NCBI GenBank assembly: GCA_964436165.1
Contig: CAYTBY010000034.1
Span: forward strand, 1 to 8,904
Origin: 2-01-FULL-39-28 sp964436165
Lineage (GTDB): Bacteria > Patescibacteriota > Minisyncoccia > 2-02-FULL-40-12 > GWA2-44-9
Direction: 5' to 3'
DNA: 8,904 bases
Shown here: in pieces, positions 1 to 6,607 of the stretch
Numbering within the stretch: the first letter of the stretch is position 1
How the letters are laid out: each line of letters begins with the position of its first letter
Program-made: the position numbers and the translations under genes
Notes under the pieces: generated by a model
The model's input: the letters and a program-made list of their open reading frames with translations, nothing else
Told to the model about the DNA's origin: nothing
The model's database searches: none

Positions 1-1172
1 TCTGTTACTTTTTTAGCTGCTGTTTGTCTAAAGCCAGCTATCTCATTGTGATCTAGGTTTAGTATAAAATCTATTCCTTTTATCATATCCCCGGTGTCTT
101 TATGGCGGGCAATATAACCAGTTTTTAGATGGTCAACAAGCTCTGGTATTCCTCCGGTAGCAAACGAAACTATGAGAAGTCCGCAAGCCATTGCCTCTAG
201 GACTACCAGGGGACAATTATCAGCGATGGATGGATATAGGAGCATATCGGCAGCCGAGTAATATTTAGCTAAGGTGACTGGATCAGGCACATAGCTGACT
301 GTCTTGAGTTGATGGCTATCGTGGCTAGTATTACCCCCTAAATCCACGAAAAAGGCTCTAGAATCGCCTTTTAATGCCTTTATTGCCTCTTGGGCGTAGT
401 GACCTCCTTTCCAGGGGTTAGAGGCCCCTCCTTTGGCTACAACGAGGATAATCTGCTTATCTGTAGGTAAATTGAGGTCAGACCTCAATTTATGGAGGTC
501 TGACCTCAATGGCTTAAAGATGTTTGTATCTACACCATTATAAATTACGGATATAGGCTTATCTTTAAGGGTGCTTTGTCCAACTTTTTCTGCCAACCAT
601 TTTGATGGAGTGACGATGTGAAAATTAGATTTTTCATAAATTTCCCCCTTTCTTTTTTCTAGGTATCTTTCGTTGTGCCAGGCGATAGCCGGCGGTATAT
701 TCAAGGATGGACAATTAAAAAATCCATTCTCATTAATCTTTTCATCAAAAGCATGGGCACAATGGGCAGTAATAGGCCACATATCGTGGAATGTCCAGAC
801 GATGGGTTTTAAAGCAGAGATTTTCTCTAAGGTACCAAGGTTAAAATAATAACCATGAAGATTGTGACAGTGAATAATATCGGCTTTTTTAAATTCTTCT
901 GTTTTTAGAATATGATTAGAAGAAAAAACATCTATGTCGTTGGCGAGCCAGTAAGCTAATTTTCTGCGTATCTTACCGGAAAATGAACGGACGTCATTGA
1001 GGAGTTTAATATTTTTTTCATCAGAATACTTTCTACCAACAAACATCGAAACCTCGTGACCTCTTTTTTCTAGTTCTTCTTTGAGGGAATAGGCGACCTT
1101 TGCCGCTCCGCCCCTCTTGTCCAGAGTATTTATTTGAAGTATATTCATATATTGATGGAGTAATTTTGCCAT
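1..1172 (-). CDS. GT4-family glycosyltransferase, C-terminus cut by window edge
   Basis: Retaining glycosyltransferase of the GT-B fold, expected to move a sugar from a nucleotide donor onto a glycan acceptor at the cytoplasmic face of the membrane. Numbering from the internal Met at 1148, it opens with a Rossmann strand MNILQINT and a glycine-rich loop (KRGGAAKVA). It then carries TFHDMWPITAHCAH (about 119-132), typical of WcaC/GtfA-like GT4 proteins, then NGVDTNIF before the inter-domain linker. The donor-site region ADNCPLVVLEAMACG (about 309-323) has Asp in place of the usual first Glu of the EX7E motif but keeps the second Glu; TGGIPELV follows. I chose the ATG at 1172 because an AGGTGGG site lies 7 nt upstream; the ATG at 1148 has no such site but begins at the conserved strand. 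About 390 residues are visible, so only a short tail is missing. The linker contains a palindromic repeat pair at 468-510 encoding LRSDLHK and LRSDLNL. The acceptor and donor sugars cannot be told. Confidence 0.9.
   Translation of the reverse strand, partial: MAKLLHQYMNILQINTLDKRGGAAKVAYSLKEELEKRGHEVSMFVGRKYSDEKNIKLLNDVRSFSGKIRRKLAYWLANDIDVFSSNHILKTEEFKKADIIHCHNLHGYYFNLGTLEKISALKPIVWTFHDMWPITAHCAHAFDEKINENGFFNCPSLNIPPAIAWHNERYLEKRKGEIYEKSNFHIVTPSKWLAEKVGQSTLKDKPISVIYNGVDTNIFKPLRSDLHKLRSDLNLPTDKQIILVVAKGGASNPWKGGHYAQEAIKALKGDSRAFFVDLGGNTSHDSHQLKTVSYVPDPVTLAKYYSAADMLLYPSIADNCPLVVLEAMACGLLIVSFATGGIPELVDHLKTGYIARHKDTGDMIKGIDFILNLDHNEIAGFRQTAAKKVT
468..510. repeat. Tandem pair of GTCAGAC-core palindromes inside the GT4 gene
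   Basis: The first unit (468-492) is a perfect odd-length palindrome: 12-bp arms (TAAATTGAGGTC and its complement) around a single A at 480. The second unit (492-510) matches bases 471-489 at 17 of 19 positions and is centred on T501, with 6-bp perfect inner arms. The offset between copies is 21 bp, exactly seven codons, so the reading frame is kept and the protein gains LRSDLHK followed by LRSDLNL. The pair sits in the linker between the two Rossmann domains. The GTCAGAC core recurs at 3291-3297 in an unrelated gene. Confidence 0.85.
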
Positions 1173-1179
1173 AAAATTA
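1161..1179. repeat. Short inverted repeat between divergent genes
   Basis: TAATTTT and AAAATTA form perfect 7-bp arms around a 5-base centre. The element covers the favoured GT4 start codon and lies 18 bp before the divergent methyltransferase. It could be an operator or an mRNA hairpin hiding the GT4 start. At this length and AT content it could also be chance. Confidence 0.3.
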
Positions 1180-1186
1180 CCCACCT
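1180..1186 (-). promoter_or_regulatory. Ribosome binding site deciding the GT4 start
   Basis: On the minus strand the sequence reads AGGTGGG, 7 nt before the ATG at 1172. The alternative ATG at 1148 is preceded by TTACTCCATCAAT, which has no purine-rich site, so the longer form with eight extra residues (MAKLLHQY) is favoured. Confidence 0.55.
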
Positions 1187-1197
1187 AGCAATTTAGT

Positions 1198-2001
1198 ATG
1201 AAGAAAATTAGGAATTTAATAAAATTTTTAAGGCAATATCCCTACAATACCTTAACGGGAAAGTTTTTAGTTTTCGATTACTTTTTACTGCGATTGTTTC
1301 CAATAGCATCCTTTCCCAATATGAGCATTATTCATTTTGTTAAAAAAGCATATAATCTTGATTCAGATGAAGAATTTAGGGTTCGTTATTATTGTTCAAG
1401 AATAGGAGCTGAAGAATTATGGAATTCGCGTCCTAGAAATGATCGGGCATCAATAGAACATTTTTATCAAGAACACGATTTAGATATTTGGAGGCAGGCC
1501 CAGTTTAGTAAATATGATTATGACTGCAAAAAGAAGATACTCCGTACATTCCACGTTCTTAAAAGTTCGGTTAAAAAAAATGACCCGATATTAGACTTTG
1601 GCTGCGGATCCGGCGTTCTCTTTCATTATCTCAATACAAGGGGTTTTACGGCGGTTGACGCGGCTGATATTCCATCACAAACTCTTGATTTTATTTCAAA
1701 ATGGATGCCACAATTTGTTCGACGTATTATCAATCTTGGCTCAGAAGAATTACCCAAGAATCATTATTCTGCGATCGTAGCCGTGGATTGTTTGGAGCAT
1801 ATGACAGAACCCTTAAAAATTACCCAGAATCTTTTAGAGTCCCTGCGTTCGAGAGGCATCTTTATTGTAAAGTTTCCGAGAGAAAATAATTTTAACTGGA
1901 CTCATATTAAACAGGCCCAAGAGCAGAGAGATGCCACATTCGATTTTATTAAAAGATCTTGTAAAACCGTCGTACCAGAATTTATATACCGCAAAATTTA
2001 A
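1198..2001 (+). CDS. Class I SAM-dependent methyltransferase
   Basis: A 267-residue protein with a Rossmann-type SAM-binding core. Motif I is DPILDFGCGSGVLFHYL (129-145), and the acidic residue after the second strand is probably Asp154 or Asp157. Motif IV-like VAVDCLEHM is at 194-202, followed by GIFIVKFPREN (220-230), which matches the strand-five region after the usual LxPGG turn. The first 120 residues are a basic, aromatic-rich extension before the core. Substrate is unknown; the neighbours suggest sugar O-methylation, but this is inference. It is divergent from the GT4 gene and convergent with the carbamoyltransferase gene. No clear Shine-Dalgarno site precedes ATG 1198. The core ends about 40 residues after strand five, shorter than the usual fold with strands six and seven, so the C-terminus may be shortened; the stop at 1999-2001 runs directly into a hairpin, so there is no room for a longer frame. 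Confidence 0.85.
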   Translation: MKKIRNLIKFLRQYPYNTLTGKFLVFDYFLLRLFPIASFPNMSIIHFVKKAYNLDSDEEFRVRYYCSRIGAEELWNSRPRNDRASIEHFYQEHDLDIWRQAQFSKYDYDCKKKILRTFHVLKSSVKKNDPILDFGCGSGVLFHYLNTRGFTAVDAADIPSQTLDFISKWMPQFVRRIINLGSEELPKNHYSAIVAVDCLEHMTEPLKITQNLLESLRSRGIFIVKFPRENNFNWTHIKQAQEQRDATFDFIKRSCKTVVPEFIYRKI

Positions 2002-2024
2002 TGGGACTTAGCGCGTAAGTCCTA
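2002..2024. terminator. Hairpin between convergent genes, probable bidirectional terminator
   Basis: TGGGACTTA and TAAGTCCTA form a 9-bp stem (one G-T pair) around the loop GCGCG. It begins right after the methyltransferase stop and includes the TAG stop of the opposing carbamoyltransferase gene. On the plus strand TTTATT follows; on the minus strand CATTAAATTTT follows. The U-tracts are weak, so termination is plausible but not strong. Confidence 0.5.
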
Positions 2025-3923
2025 TTTATTGGGCCAGACTAAATAGTCGCCAATGATAAGCGCATCAAGGTTCGTTGCTTTAAAAGTTCTCACCGCATCC
2101 TCTGGGTTTTCAACGATAGGTTCACCCGAGTCATTAAATGATGTGTTCAATACAATTGGTACTCCGGTCAGTTTTTGAAATTCTTTTATGAGTGAATAAA
2201 ACTTCGGATTTTGGTCTGCGTTGACCGTCTGTACGCGAGCGGTGCCATCTATATGGGTTACTGCTGGAATATTTTCTTTTTTTACCTGGGCGATAAGAAG
2301 CATGAATGGGCTTGGACAATCAAGTTCAAAATACTCATTAGCAGCTTCCTGAAGACAGGCCGGAGCGAACGGACGGAATGATTCGCGGTGTTTTACCTGC
2401 ATATTTAACTTATCCTTCATCCCCGGAGGAATAGGGGAGCATAGAATACTTCTATTACCCAAGGCCCGCGGGCCATACTCGCTCTTTCCCTGAAACCAAC
2501 CGATAATTTTTTCATCCGCCAATAATTTTGCCGCTGTTATCTGGGGATTTTGGATTTTCTCATATTTACACCCGGAGGCGGATACGGCGTCAAGAATTTC
2601 CTTTTCACTGTAATCCCGACCAAGATATGCGTTGGTCATCCTCCATTCTATAGGATTTTTCTTGATTTGATGGCTGACCCATAGGGCCGCGCCCAGGGCT
2701 AAACCGGAGTCACCGGAGGCGGGCTGGATAAAAATATTTTCAAAGGGAGAATTATCCAGAATTTTTTTATTTGCCACACTATTCAAACCAACACCACCGG
2801 CGATACAGAGATTTTTTGACTTCGTGGCATTATATAAATGTATTGCATAATCTACCATCACTCTTTCCAGATGGAACTGGGCCCAGTAAGCCAATTCCGT
2901 GTAAACCCCCGCACCAAACGAAAGATTGTCTTTAAGTGCATTTGTCCCTTCGTTCGTTGTGGTGTGGGGGTAAAGTTCATCCGGAAATTTAATCTTTTTA
3001 TCTGGGCGAAGATATCTGAAGAAAACTTCAGGGGTTTTGGGAAAATGCAACGGCTTTTCATAAGCCAAACCTTTTTTGGAAAAAGCATGGGCAATCAATT
3101 TAAGTTGTCCTAATAGAGCAGATCTTCGAGAATATGATGTTTTCTTGAAAAGATATTTTAAGTCCGTACTAGGGTGCGGTTCTAGATGAGTAGGAAAAAT
3201 GTAGCTGGACGGACTTACTTTTTTGATGAATTGCTCTTCCGGAATTTCTGAAATGGAGCCCCGTGGCTTTGCGGAACCCCGCACCGACAAGTCAGACTTG
3301 TCTGGTGCGGGGGTGAACCGACCTTTGCCATAAGGCGCCAAACCCATTGTTTTTCCTTCCTCGTGTTTGCCGAATCCAAGAAAATATGTGACTTGGGAGT
3401 AGAAATTGCCAACCCCCGAAAAATTCAAAAGCCATCCGGTAAATTGATTAACCGGCGCATGATTACGGGTGATTTGATGCAAACTGTTTTTATCGCCTCG
3501 GTAAAATGTCTCTGTCTCTACGCCGATTAGACCCGTTGCTAATTTAGTCTTTTGACCGGCGCTATCAACCACTAGGACAGCGGCATCATCAAAAGGGGAA
3601 CAAAAAAAAGCACTGGCGGCATGGGCATCATGATGATTAACAAATATAGTTTTATGGGCGATTTTATCCCACCAGCCATGCTGTTTAAGCAGGTCTACCA
3701 ATAGTGCAGTTGTTACGGTTATTTGTTCAATGGCAACAACATCTACATCGTCGAGATTATTTAGGCCAGCTGTAAATAAGCAATAATCAACTGACTCTTT
3801 TGGAAATGTTCCGGAGTATTTGTTTCGGTCTAACCGTTCTTGAGATATGGCCACCATCGCGTCATCTATCAAAAGAGCAGCTCCTGTGTCGTGACCCCAA
3901 ATTTTTAATCCAAGTATTATCAT
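2022..3923 (-). CDS. Carbamoyltransferase, NodU/CmcH/TobZ family
   Basis: A 633-residue O-carbamoyltransferase, expected to use carbamoyl phosphate and ATP to form a carbamoyl-adenylate and move the carbamoyl group to a hydroxyl, usually on a sugar. The N-terminal Kae1-like domain starts MIILGLKIWGHDTGAALL. It carries HHDAHAASAFF (97-107; HxxxH metal ligands at 97 and 101), VVDSAG (118-123, likely third ligand Asp120), EGKTMGLAPYG (189-199), AGGVGLNS (375-382) and SGDSGLALG (403-411). The C-terminal YrdC-like domain carries YGPRALGNRSIL (483-494), KHRESFRPFAPA (511-522) and LNTSFNDSGEPIV (592-604). All expected motifs are present and the length is near normal for the family. A GC-rich palindrome (3277-3312) adds about 12 residues (roughly 205-216) just after the LAPYGKGRF segment. 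The start has no Shine-Dalgarno site, but the conserved N-terminus fixes it. It lies 12 nt after the upstream methyltransferase, as the last gene of a three-gene unit. Confidence 0.95.
   Translation of the reverse strand: MIILGLKIWGHDTGAALLIDDAMVAISQERLDRNKYSGTFPKESVDYCLFTAGLNNLDDVDVVAIEQITVTTALLVDLLKQHGWWDKIAHKTIFVNHHDAHAASAFFCSPFDDAAVLVVDSAGQKTKLATGLIGVETETFYRGDKNSLHQITRNHAPVNQFTGWLLNFSGVGNFYSQVTYFLGFGKHEEGKTMGLAPYGKGRFTPAPDKSDLSVRGSAKPRGSISEIPEEQFIKKVSPSSYIFPTHLEPHPSTDLKYLFKKTSYSRRSALLGQLKLIAHAFSKKGLAYEKPLHFPKTPEVFFRYLRPDKKIKFPDELYPHTTTNEGTNALKDNLSFGAGVYTELAYWAQFHLERVMVDYAIHLYNATKSKNLCIAGGVGLNSVANKKILDNSPFENIFIQPASGDSGLALGAALWVSHQIKKNPIEWRMTNAYLGRDYSEKEILDAVSASGCKYEKIQNPQITAAKLLADEKIIGWFQGKSEYGPRALGNRSILCSPIPPGMKDKLNMQVKHRESFRPFAPACLQEAANEYFELDCPSPFMLLIAQVKKENIPAVTHIDGTARVQTVNADQNPKFYSLIKEFQKLTGVPIVLNTSFNDSGEPIVENPEDAVRTFKATNLDALIIGDYLVWPNK
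3277..3312. repeat. GC-rich GTCAGAC-core palindrome inside the carbamoyltransferase gene
   Basis: An odd-length inverted repeat centred on A3294. The inner arms GACAAGTC/GACTTGTC (8 bp) and outer arms CCCCGCACC/GGTGCGGGG (9 bp) are separated by a one-base bulge at T3303, giving 17 paired positions. On the minus strand it encodes PAPDKSDLSVRG within a loop of the protein. The seven-base core GTCAGAC is shared with the repeat at 468-510, while the flanking arm sequence differs. Confidence 0.85.
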
Positions 3924-3935
3924 TGTGTTATGGTG

Positions 3936-4664
3936 TTATGCCAATTTACACCAAATGAAATAGTAATTTCTAGGTTTGGTCGGATATATCCGCCTCTTCA
4001 GAGCGCGATAAATTTTAGAAGGATTCATTATAGTATGCAAAAGCCGTTGAGCCAGGGGGCTCCTTTTTTGATAATTTAATTCGGGCAATGGATTATAATT
4101 AAAAACATCTACGATTTTTAGCCCATTTGTTTCTATCATCTCTTTAAAATCTGATATATTGGTTGATTCGGTATGCTCCTGAAACAATATAGAGCCGGTT
4201 GGTTTTAAAAATTTGCGAATATTATTATAGAATTTTCGGTGAATTCTAAAATGAGGGTCATATAGGATTATGTTTTTTTTGTACTCGTCTTCGGATGAAC
4301 AAAAAGTATGAGGCGGGTTTGAAACCACCAGATCCCATTTTTCTGTTTCCGGTATATTGTCGAGGCAGTCGGATATATAAGTGGAGACCACAGATTCCAG
4401 ATCATTTTTCTTGACGGTTTTATTGCAGACCTCGACAGCTTCAGGGTTGATATCGGCTAGGGTTAATTTATCGCAGAGCTTATTGGCCAGTAATGAAAAA
4501 CCAATAAATCCCGGTCCGGCACAAAATTCAAATATATGGCCGACATGGCTGAATTTTTCTCTCACGACAGGGATAAACTGTTGTCCAAACCTAATCCCTC
4601 CGCCATGGAGATTTTCTTTGTATACCACTTCTATGGTGTTGTATCGGATGTATTTACTGTTCAT
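3936..4664 (-). CDS. MTS-type SAM-dependent methyltransferase (NPPH motif)
   Basis: A 242-residue class I methyltransferase of the MTS/HemK-like branch. Motif I is IFEFCAGPGFIGFSLL (44-59); DINPEAVEVC (71-80) supplies the acidic ribose-binding residue; WDLVVSNPPH (110-119) carries the NPP(Y/H) motif that in this branch contacts a planar nitrogen on a glutamine side chain or nucleobase. LKPTGSILFQEH (153-164) follows. The C-terminus is basic (YRALKRRIYPTKPRN). Known NPPY enzymes modify nucleic acids or proteins, so a role on a glycan is not given by the family; the link to tailoring is through its position between the DUF115 and carbamoyltransferase genes. The start ATG follows the upstream stop by 4 nt with no Shine-Dalgarno site, which suggests translational coupling. 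Confidence 0.85.
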   Translation of the reverse strand: MNSKYIRYNTIEVVYKENLHGGGIRFGQQFIPVVREKFSHVGHIFEFCAGPGFIGFSLLANKLCDKLTLADINPEAVEVCNKTVKKNDLESVVSTYISDCLDNIPETEKWDLVVSNPPHTFCSSEDEYKKNIILYDPHFRIHRKFYNNIRKFLKPTGSILFQEHTESTNISDFKEMIETNGLKIVDVFNYNPLPELNYQKRSPLAQRLLHTIMNPSKIYRALKRRIYPTKPRNYYFIWCKLA

Positions 4665-4668
4665 AAAA

Positions 4669-5526
4669 TTAAAATAACCTTATATCCTCAAAATTTACCG
4701 CAGGGAAGACATCTAAAAAGCTATTTGGTGTGGCATTATAGATTTTTACTGATGGATGATTGCTGGCCAACTTTGTTTTTAATAGGCGATAATTTCTGAA
4801 GAGTGCAGAGATTTGATTGATGCGTTGTTCGTAGGCAAGAAAAGATTTATCTCGAATGGTGGAATATTCTAAATCTTTACTGCTCTTGATGTCAAATTGA
4901 TACTCCTCGTAGAAGTGTCCATATCCATATGGATTTGGGCTGGCCAGGAAGTTGTGTTCACATCCCAAAAGATAAATCTCCTCAAATCCCATGTACACGG
5001 CAATCATAATTGTACCGACAACCGTGTTCTTAAAAATTGGAATTGGTTTGTCGATGTCAATATTAAATCGTCCCTTTTCTCGGAAGAACCCCTGAACGCC
5101 GATATAGTTAATCTGTTGTTCTGGAAATAGTTTTTTTTGTTCAATAAATTCCTTACCGTTTATATGAAAGAATAATCTGGTCGGCAGAGACCGCATCAAC
5201 GGTACATGTTTGGTGAGTAAATCACTTAAGAAATTAGATTTCTGAATATCCGGATATGGAAAACATTCCGCATCAATCAGTACGTAATTCTTGGGCTTGA
5301 TCATAGAATATTTGGGATGTTCCCAAAAAGAATTAATAACGAATGTTTCCTCGTTTGCCAGGCGTGTAAGATCTTGGCCATTTGTGGATGGTCCGGTGGC
5401 AATGATAAAACAGCGCTTACCGCGGTACGTGTTTCTAAGAGCTAAATTTCCAGATAAGACAGGATGCCACTGACGACGCCTCTGGAACTGGTTAATTTTT
5501 GCAGTTAAACGGCGGATAATTCTCAT
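4669..5526 (-). CDS. DUF115 / MptE-like Rossmann protein, GT42-like putative glycosyltransferase
   Basis: About 285 residues. Numbered from the GTG at 5538, RGKRCFIIATGPS (39-51) is the xGxGPS nucleotide-binding signature shared by DUF115 (MptE-like pyrophosphokinases, motility accessory factors) and GT42 sialyltransferases. TFVINSFW (65-72), NTVVGTIMIAVYMGFEEIYLLGCEHNF (171-197, with the family's MGFxEIYLxGxDH-like block) and IYNATPNSFLDVFP (266-279) follow in the order expected for this superfamily. The last block resembles the C-terminal half of GT42 enzymes, so a glycosyltransferase role is likelier than pterin metabolism in this neighbourhood; this is inference. An in-frame GTG at 5538 lies inside a terminator hairpin, so I take the ATG at 5526, although it has no Shine-Dalgarno site and directly follows the terminator U-tract. 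It is the first gene of a three-gene unit. No promoter was found between the hairpin and the ATG. Confidence 0.8.
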   Translation of the reverse strand: MRIIRRLTAKINQFQRRRQWHPVLSGNLALRNTYRGKRCFIIATGPSTNGQDLTRLANEETFVINSFWEHPKYSMIKPKNYVLIDAECFPYPDIQKSNFLSDLLTKHVPLMRSLPTRLFFHINGKEFIEQKKLFPEQQINYIGVQGFFREKGRFNIDIDKPIPIFKNTVVGTIMIAVYMGFEEIYLLGCEHNFLASPNPYGYGHFYEEYQFDIKSSKDLEYSTIRDKSFLAYEQRINQISALFRNYRLLKTKLASNHPSVKIYNATPNSFLDVFPAVNFEDIRLF

Positions 5527-5551
5527 AAAAAAGCACACAAATTGTGTGCTT
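5524..5551 (-). terminator. Intrinsic terminator abutting the next start codon
   Basis: On the minus strand AAGCACACAA and TTGTGTGCTT form 10-base complementary arms around one base (a 9-bp stem with a 3-nt loop in RNA). Six T's follow, ending exactly at the ATG of the DUF115-like gene. It lies 5 bases after the stop of the SPASM radical SAM gene, whose transcript it should end. Its position at the next start suggests either regulated read-through or a leaderless or attenuated start for the downstream three genes. Confidence 0.8.
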
Positions 5552-5556
5552 GAACT

Positions 5557-6501
5557 CTAACACTTTTCAGGGAAAATGTCACTTTTGAGCATGGGCTTGA
5601 ATTTATACAAAACCGGACAGCCGATACAAAGTTCAGGCGGGTCATATTCAGCAATATCTTTACGGAGATTCTGATACTGTTTATTATTCCAGATATCTAC
5701 CAGTCGCTCTGAATGCACATTTCCCATGGGCATTTTGTTTACCAAATCGTAACAACATGGCACCACATCGCCGTTGGAACGGATGGTAATGCGGTTTATA
5801 ACATGGTCGCACATATTTTCATCCGGTTGGCCCGACACTTGAATCGGAAGGCCCGGCCAGACCAATGCCCAGGCCGATTTATAAGCCGTAATACCTTGAG
5901 CTACATCTTGAAATACATCAAGCATGAATTGCGGAGGTTTAGGCTGGTCCTGTACTTGCTCAATGGTCTCAGGTATTTGGGTATTGGAGATGAAGATTAG
6001 CGGGGTGGCAGAGTTCAGCTCATTTTTTCTGTGAATTAGTTTTTTCACTGACGCTGAAATTGTAGTAAAGCTTGCGCCGACTGGATTGAGGCGGATATGA
6101 TCATTCTCCTGAGCGGAGGTTCCATCTAGCGATATCTCGATTTGCTCAAGGCCTGATCGAATTATTTCATCAATAACCTCATCGGTAAGGCGAGATCCAT
6201 TGGTGACTGTCTTGACCATGCTGGCCAAAGGCTTGGTCCGGCGCACCATTTCAAAGAAATGTTTATTCAGAAGTGGTTCACCGCCATGATAAAGTACGAT
6301 GACGCGAAATAGCTTGCCACGCGTAATGATTATATCTTGGAGCTCTTGTTCAATTTTATTGAATGTTTCCAGCGTCATTATTCCAGTCGGACTCATGTCC
6401 AGTCCGGTAGGACAGTGGATGCACTTGAAGTTGCATGATGCGGCTGGTTCTATGCGCACCACAAAGGGGAAAGGGAGGATGTATTTGTTGTTTTCGTCCA
6501 T
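5557..6501 (-). CDS. Radical SAM protein with C-terminal SPASM-like domain
   Basis: A 314-residue radical SAM enzyme. The CX3CX2C cluster motif is CNFKCIHC (Cys23, 27, 30), preceded by RIEPAAS. The SAM-binding GGEP is at 73-76, VTNGSRLT at 99-106 and the IEISLDGTS strand at 121-129. The C-terminal cysteines at 231, 249, 250, 292, 295 and 314, with ITIRSNGDVVPCCYD (238-252) and MGNVHSERLVDIWNN (259-273), mark a SPASM/Twitch-type domain that binds one or two auxiliary iron-sulfur clusters. Relatives mature RiPP peptides, act as anaerobic sulfatase-maturing enzymes, or dehydrogenate or epimerise sugars and cyclitols (BtrN type). The substrate here is unknown. ATG 6501 has GGAG 4 nt upstream and no in-frame extension is possible (TAA at 6519-6517). 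It has its own candidate promoter and is followed by a terminator, so it is probably monocistronic. Confidence 0.9.
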   Translation of the reverse strand: MDENNKYILPFPFVVRIEPAASCNFKCIHCPTGLDMSPTGIMTLETFNKIEQELQDIIITRGKLFRVIVLYHGGEPLLNKHFFEMVRRTKPLASMVKTVTNGSRLTDEVIDEIIRSGLEQIEISLDGTSAQENDHIRLNPVGASFTTISASVKKLIHRKNELNSATPLIFISNTQIPETIEQVQDQPKPPQFMLDVFQDVAQGITAYKSAWALVWPGLPIQVSGQPDENMCDHVINRITIRSNGDVVPCCYDLVNKMPMGNVHSERLVDIWNNKQYQNLRKDIAEYDPPELCIGCPVLYKFKPMLKSDIFPEKC

Positions 6502-6532
6502 ATGACTCCATACGATTTAAATAACTGTGTGG

Positions 6533-6561
6533 ACAATATCATAGAAACTCCTGATTGGCAA
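6533..6561 (-). promoter_or_regulatory. Candidate sigma70 promoter for the SPASM radical SAM gene
   Basis: On the minus strand TTGCCA (-35, 5 of 6 consensus bases) is followed after exactly 17 bp by TATTGT (-10, 4 of 6). Transcription would start near 6526, giving a leader of about 25 nt that includes GGAG. It lies just after the terminator of the preceding gene, the expected place for a promoter. Confidence 0.45.
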
Positions 6562-6572
6562 GTTTAGTTCAT

Positions 6573-6597
6573 AAAAAAAAGACCCCAATTCGGGGTC
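6573..6597 (-). terminator. Strong intrinsic terminator of the B12 radical SAM gene
   Basis: On the minus strand GACCCC, loop GAATT, GGGGTC form a perfect 6-bp GC-rich stem followed by eight T's. It begins about 10 bases after the stop codon at 6608. It separates the 697-residue gene from the next radical SAM gene. Confidence 0.9.
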
Positions 6598-6607
6598 AAG
6601 AATATTT

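Noticed and set aside
468..510. The tandem palindromes as a CRISPR repeat or a terminator
   Set aside because: Only two units at a 21-bp offset with no spacers, and they lie in the middle of an intact reading frame with no U-tract.
1152..1177. TTGATG and TAAAAT as a plus-strand promoter for the methyltransferase
   Set aside because: The spacer is only 14 bp, too short for a normal sigma70 promoter.
2463..2474. Perfect 12-base palindrome GGCCCGCGGGCC
   Set aside because: It encodes the conserved GPRA of the carbamoyltransferase YGPRALGN motif; the symmetry follows from the codons chosen and it lacks the GTCAGAC core.
5591..5625. TATAAA with a TTTGTA -35 at 17 bp on the minus strand, as promoter for the DUF115-like gene
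   Set aside because: The -35 matches only 3 of 6 bases, and the transcript would have to pass the terminator at 5524-5551.
6450..6542. A 30-codon minus-strand frame with AGGAG 5 nt before its ATG, overlapping the start of the SPASM radical SAM gene in another frame
   Set aside because: Its ATG lies between the candidate -35 and -10 elements, so it would be upstream of the mapped start; the peptide is low-complexity (Thr/Ser-rich) and looks like an out-of-frame reading of the gene.
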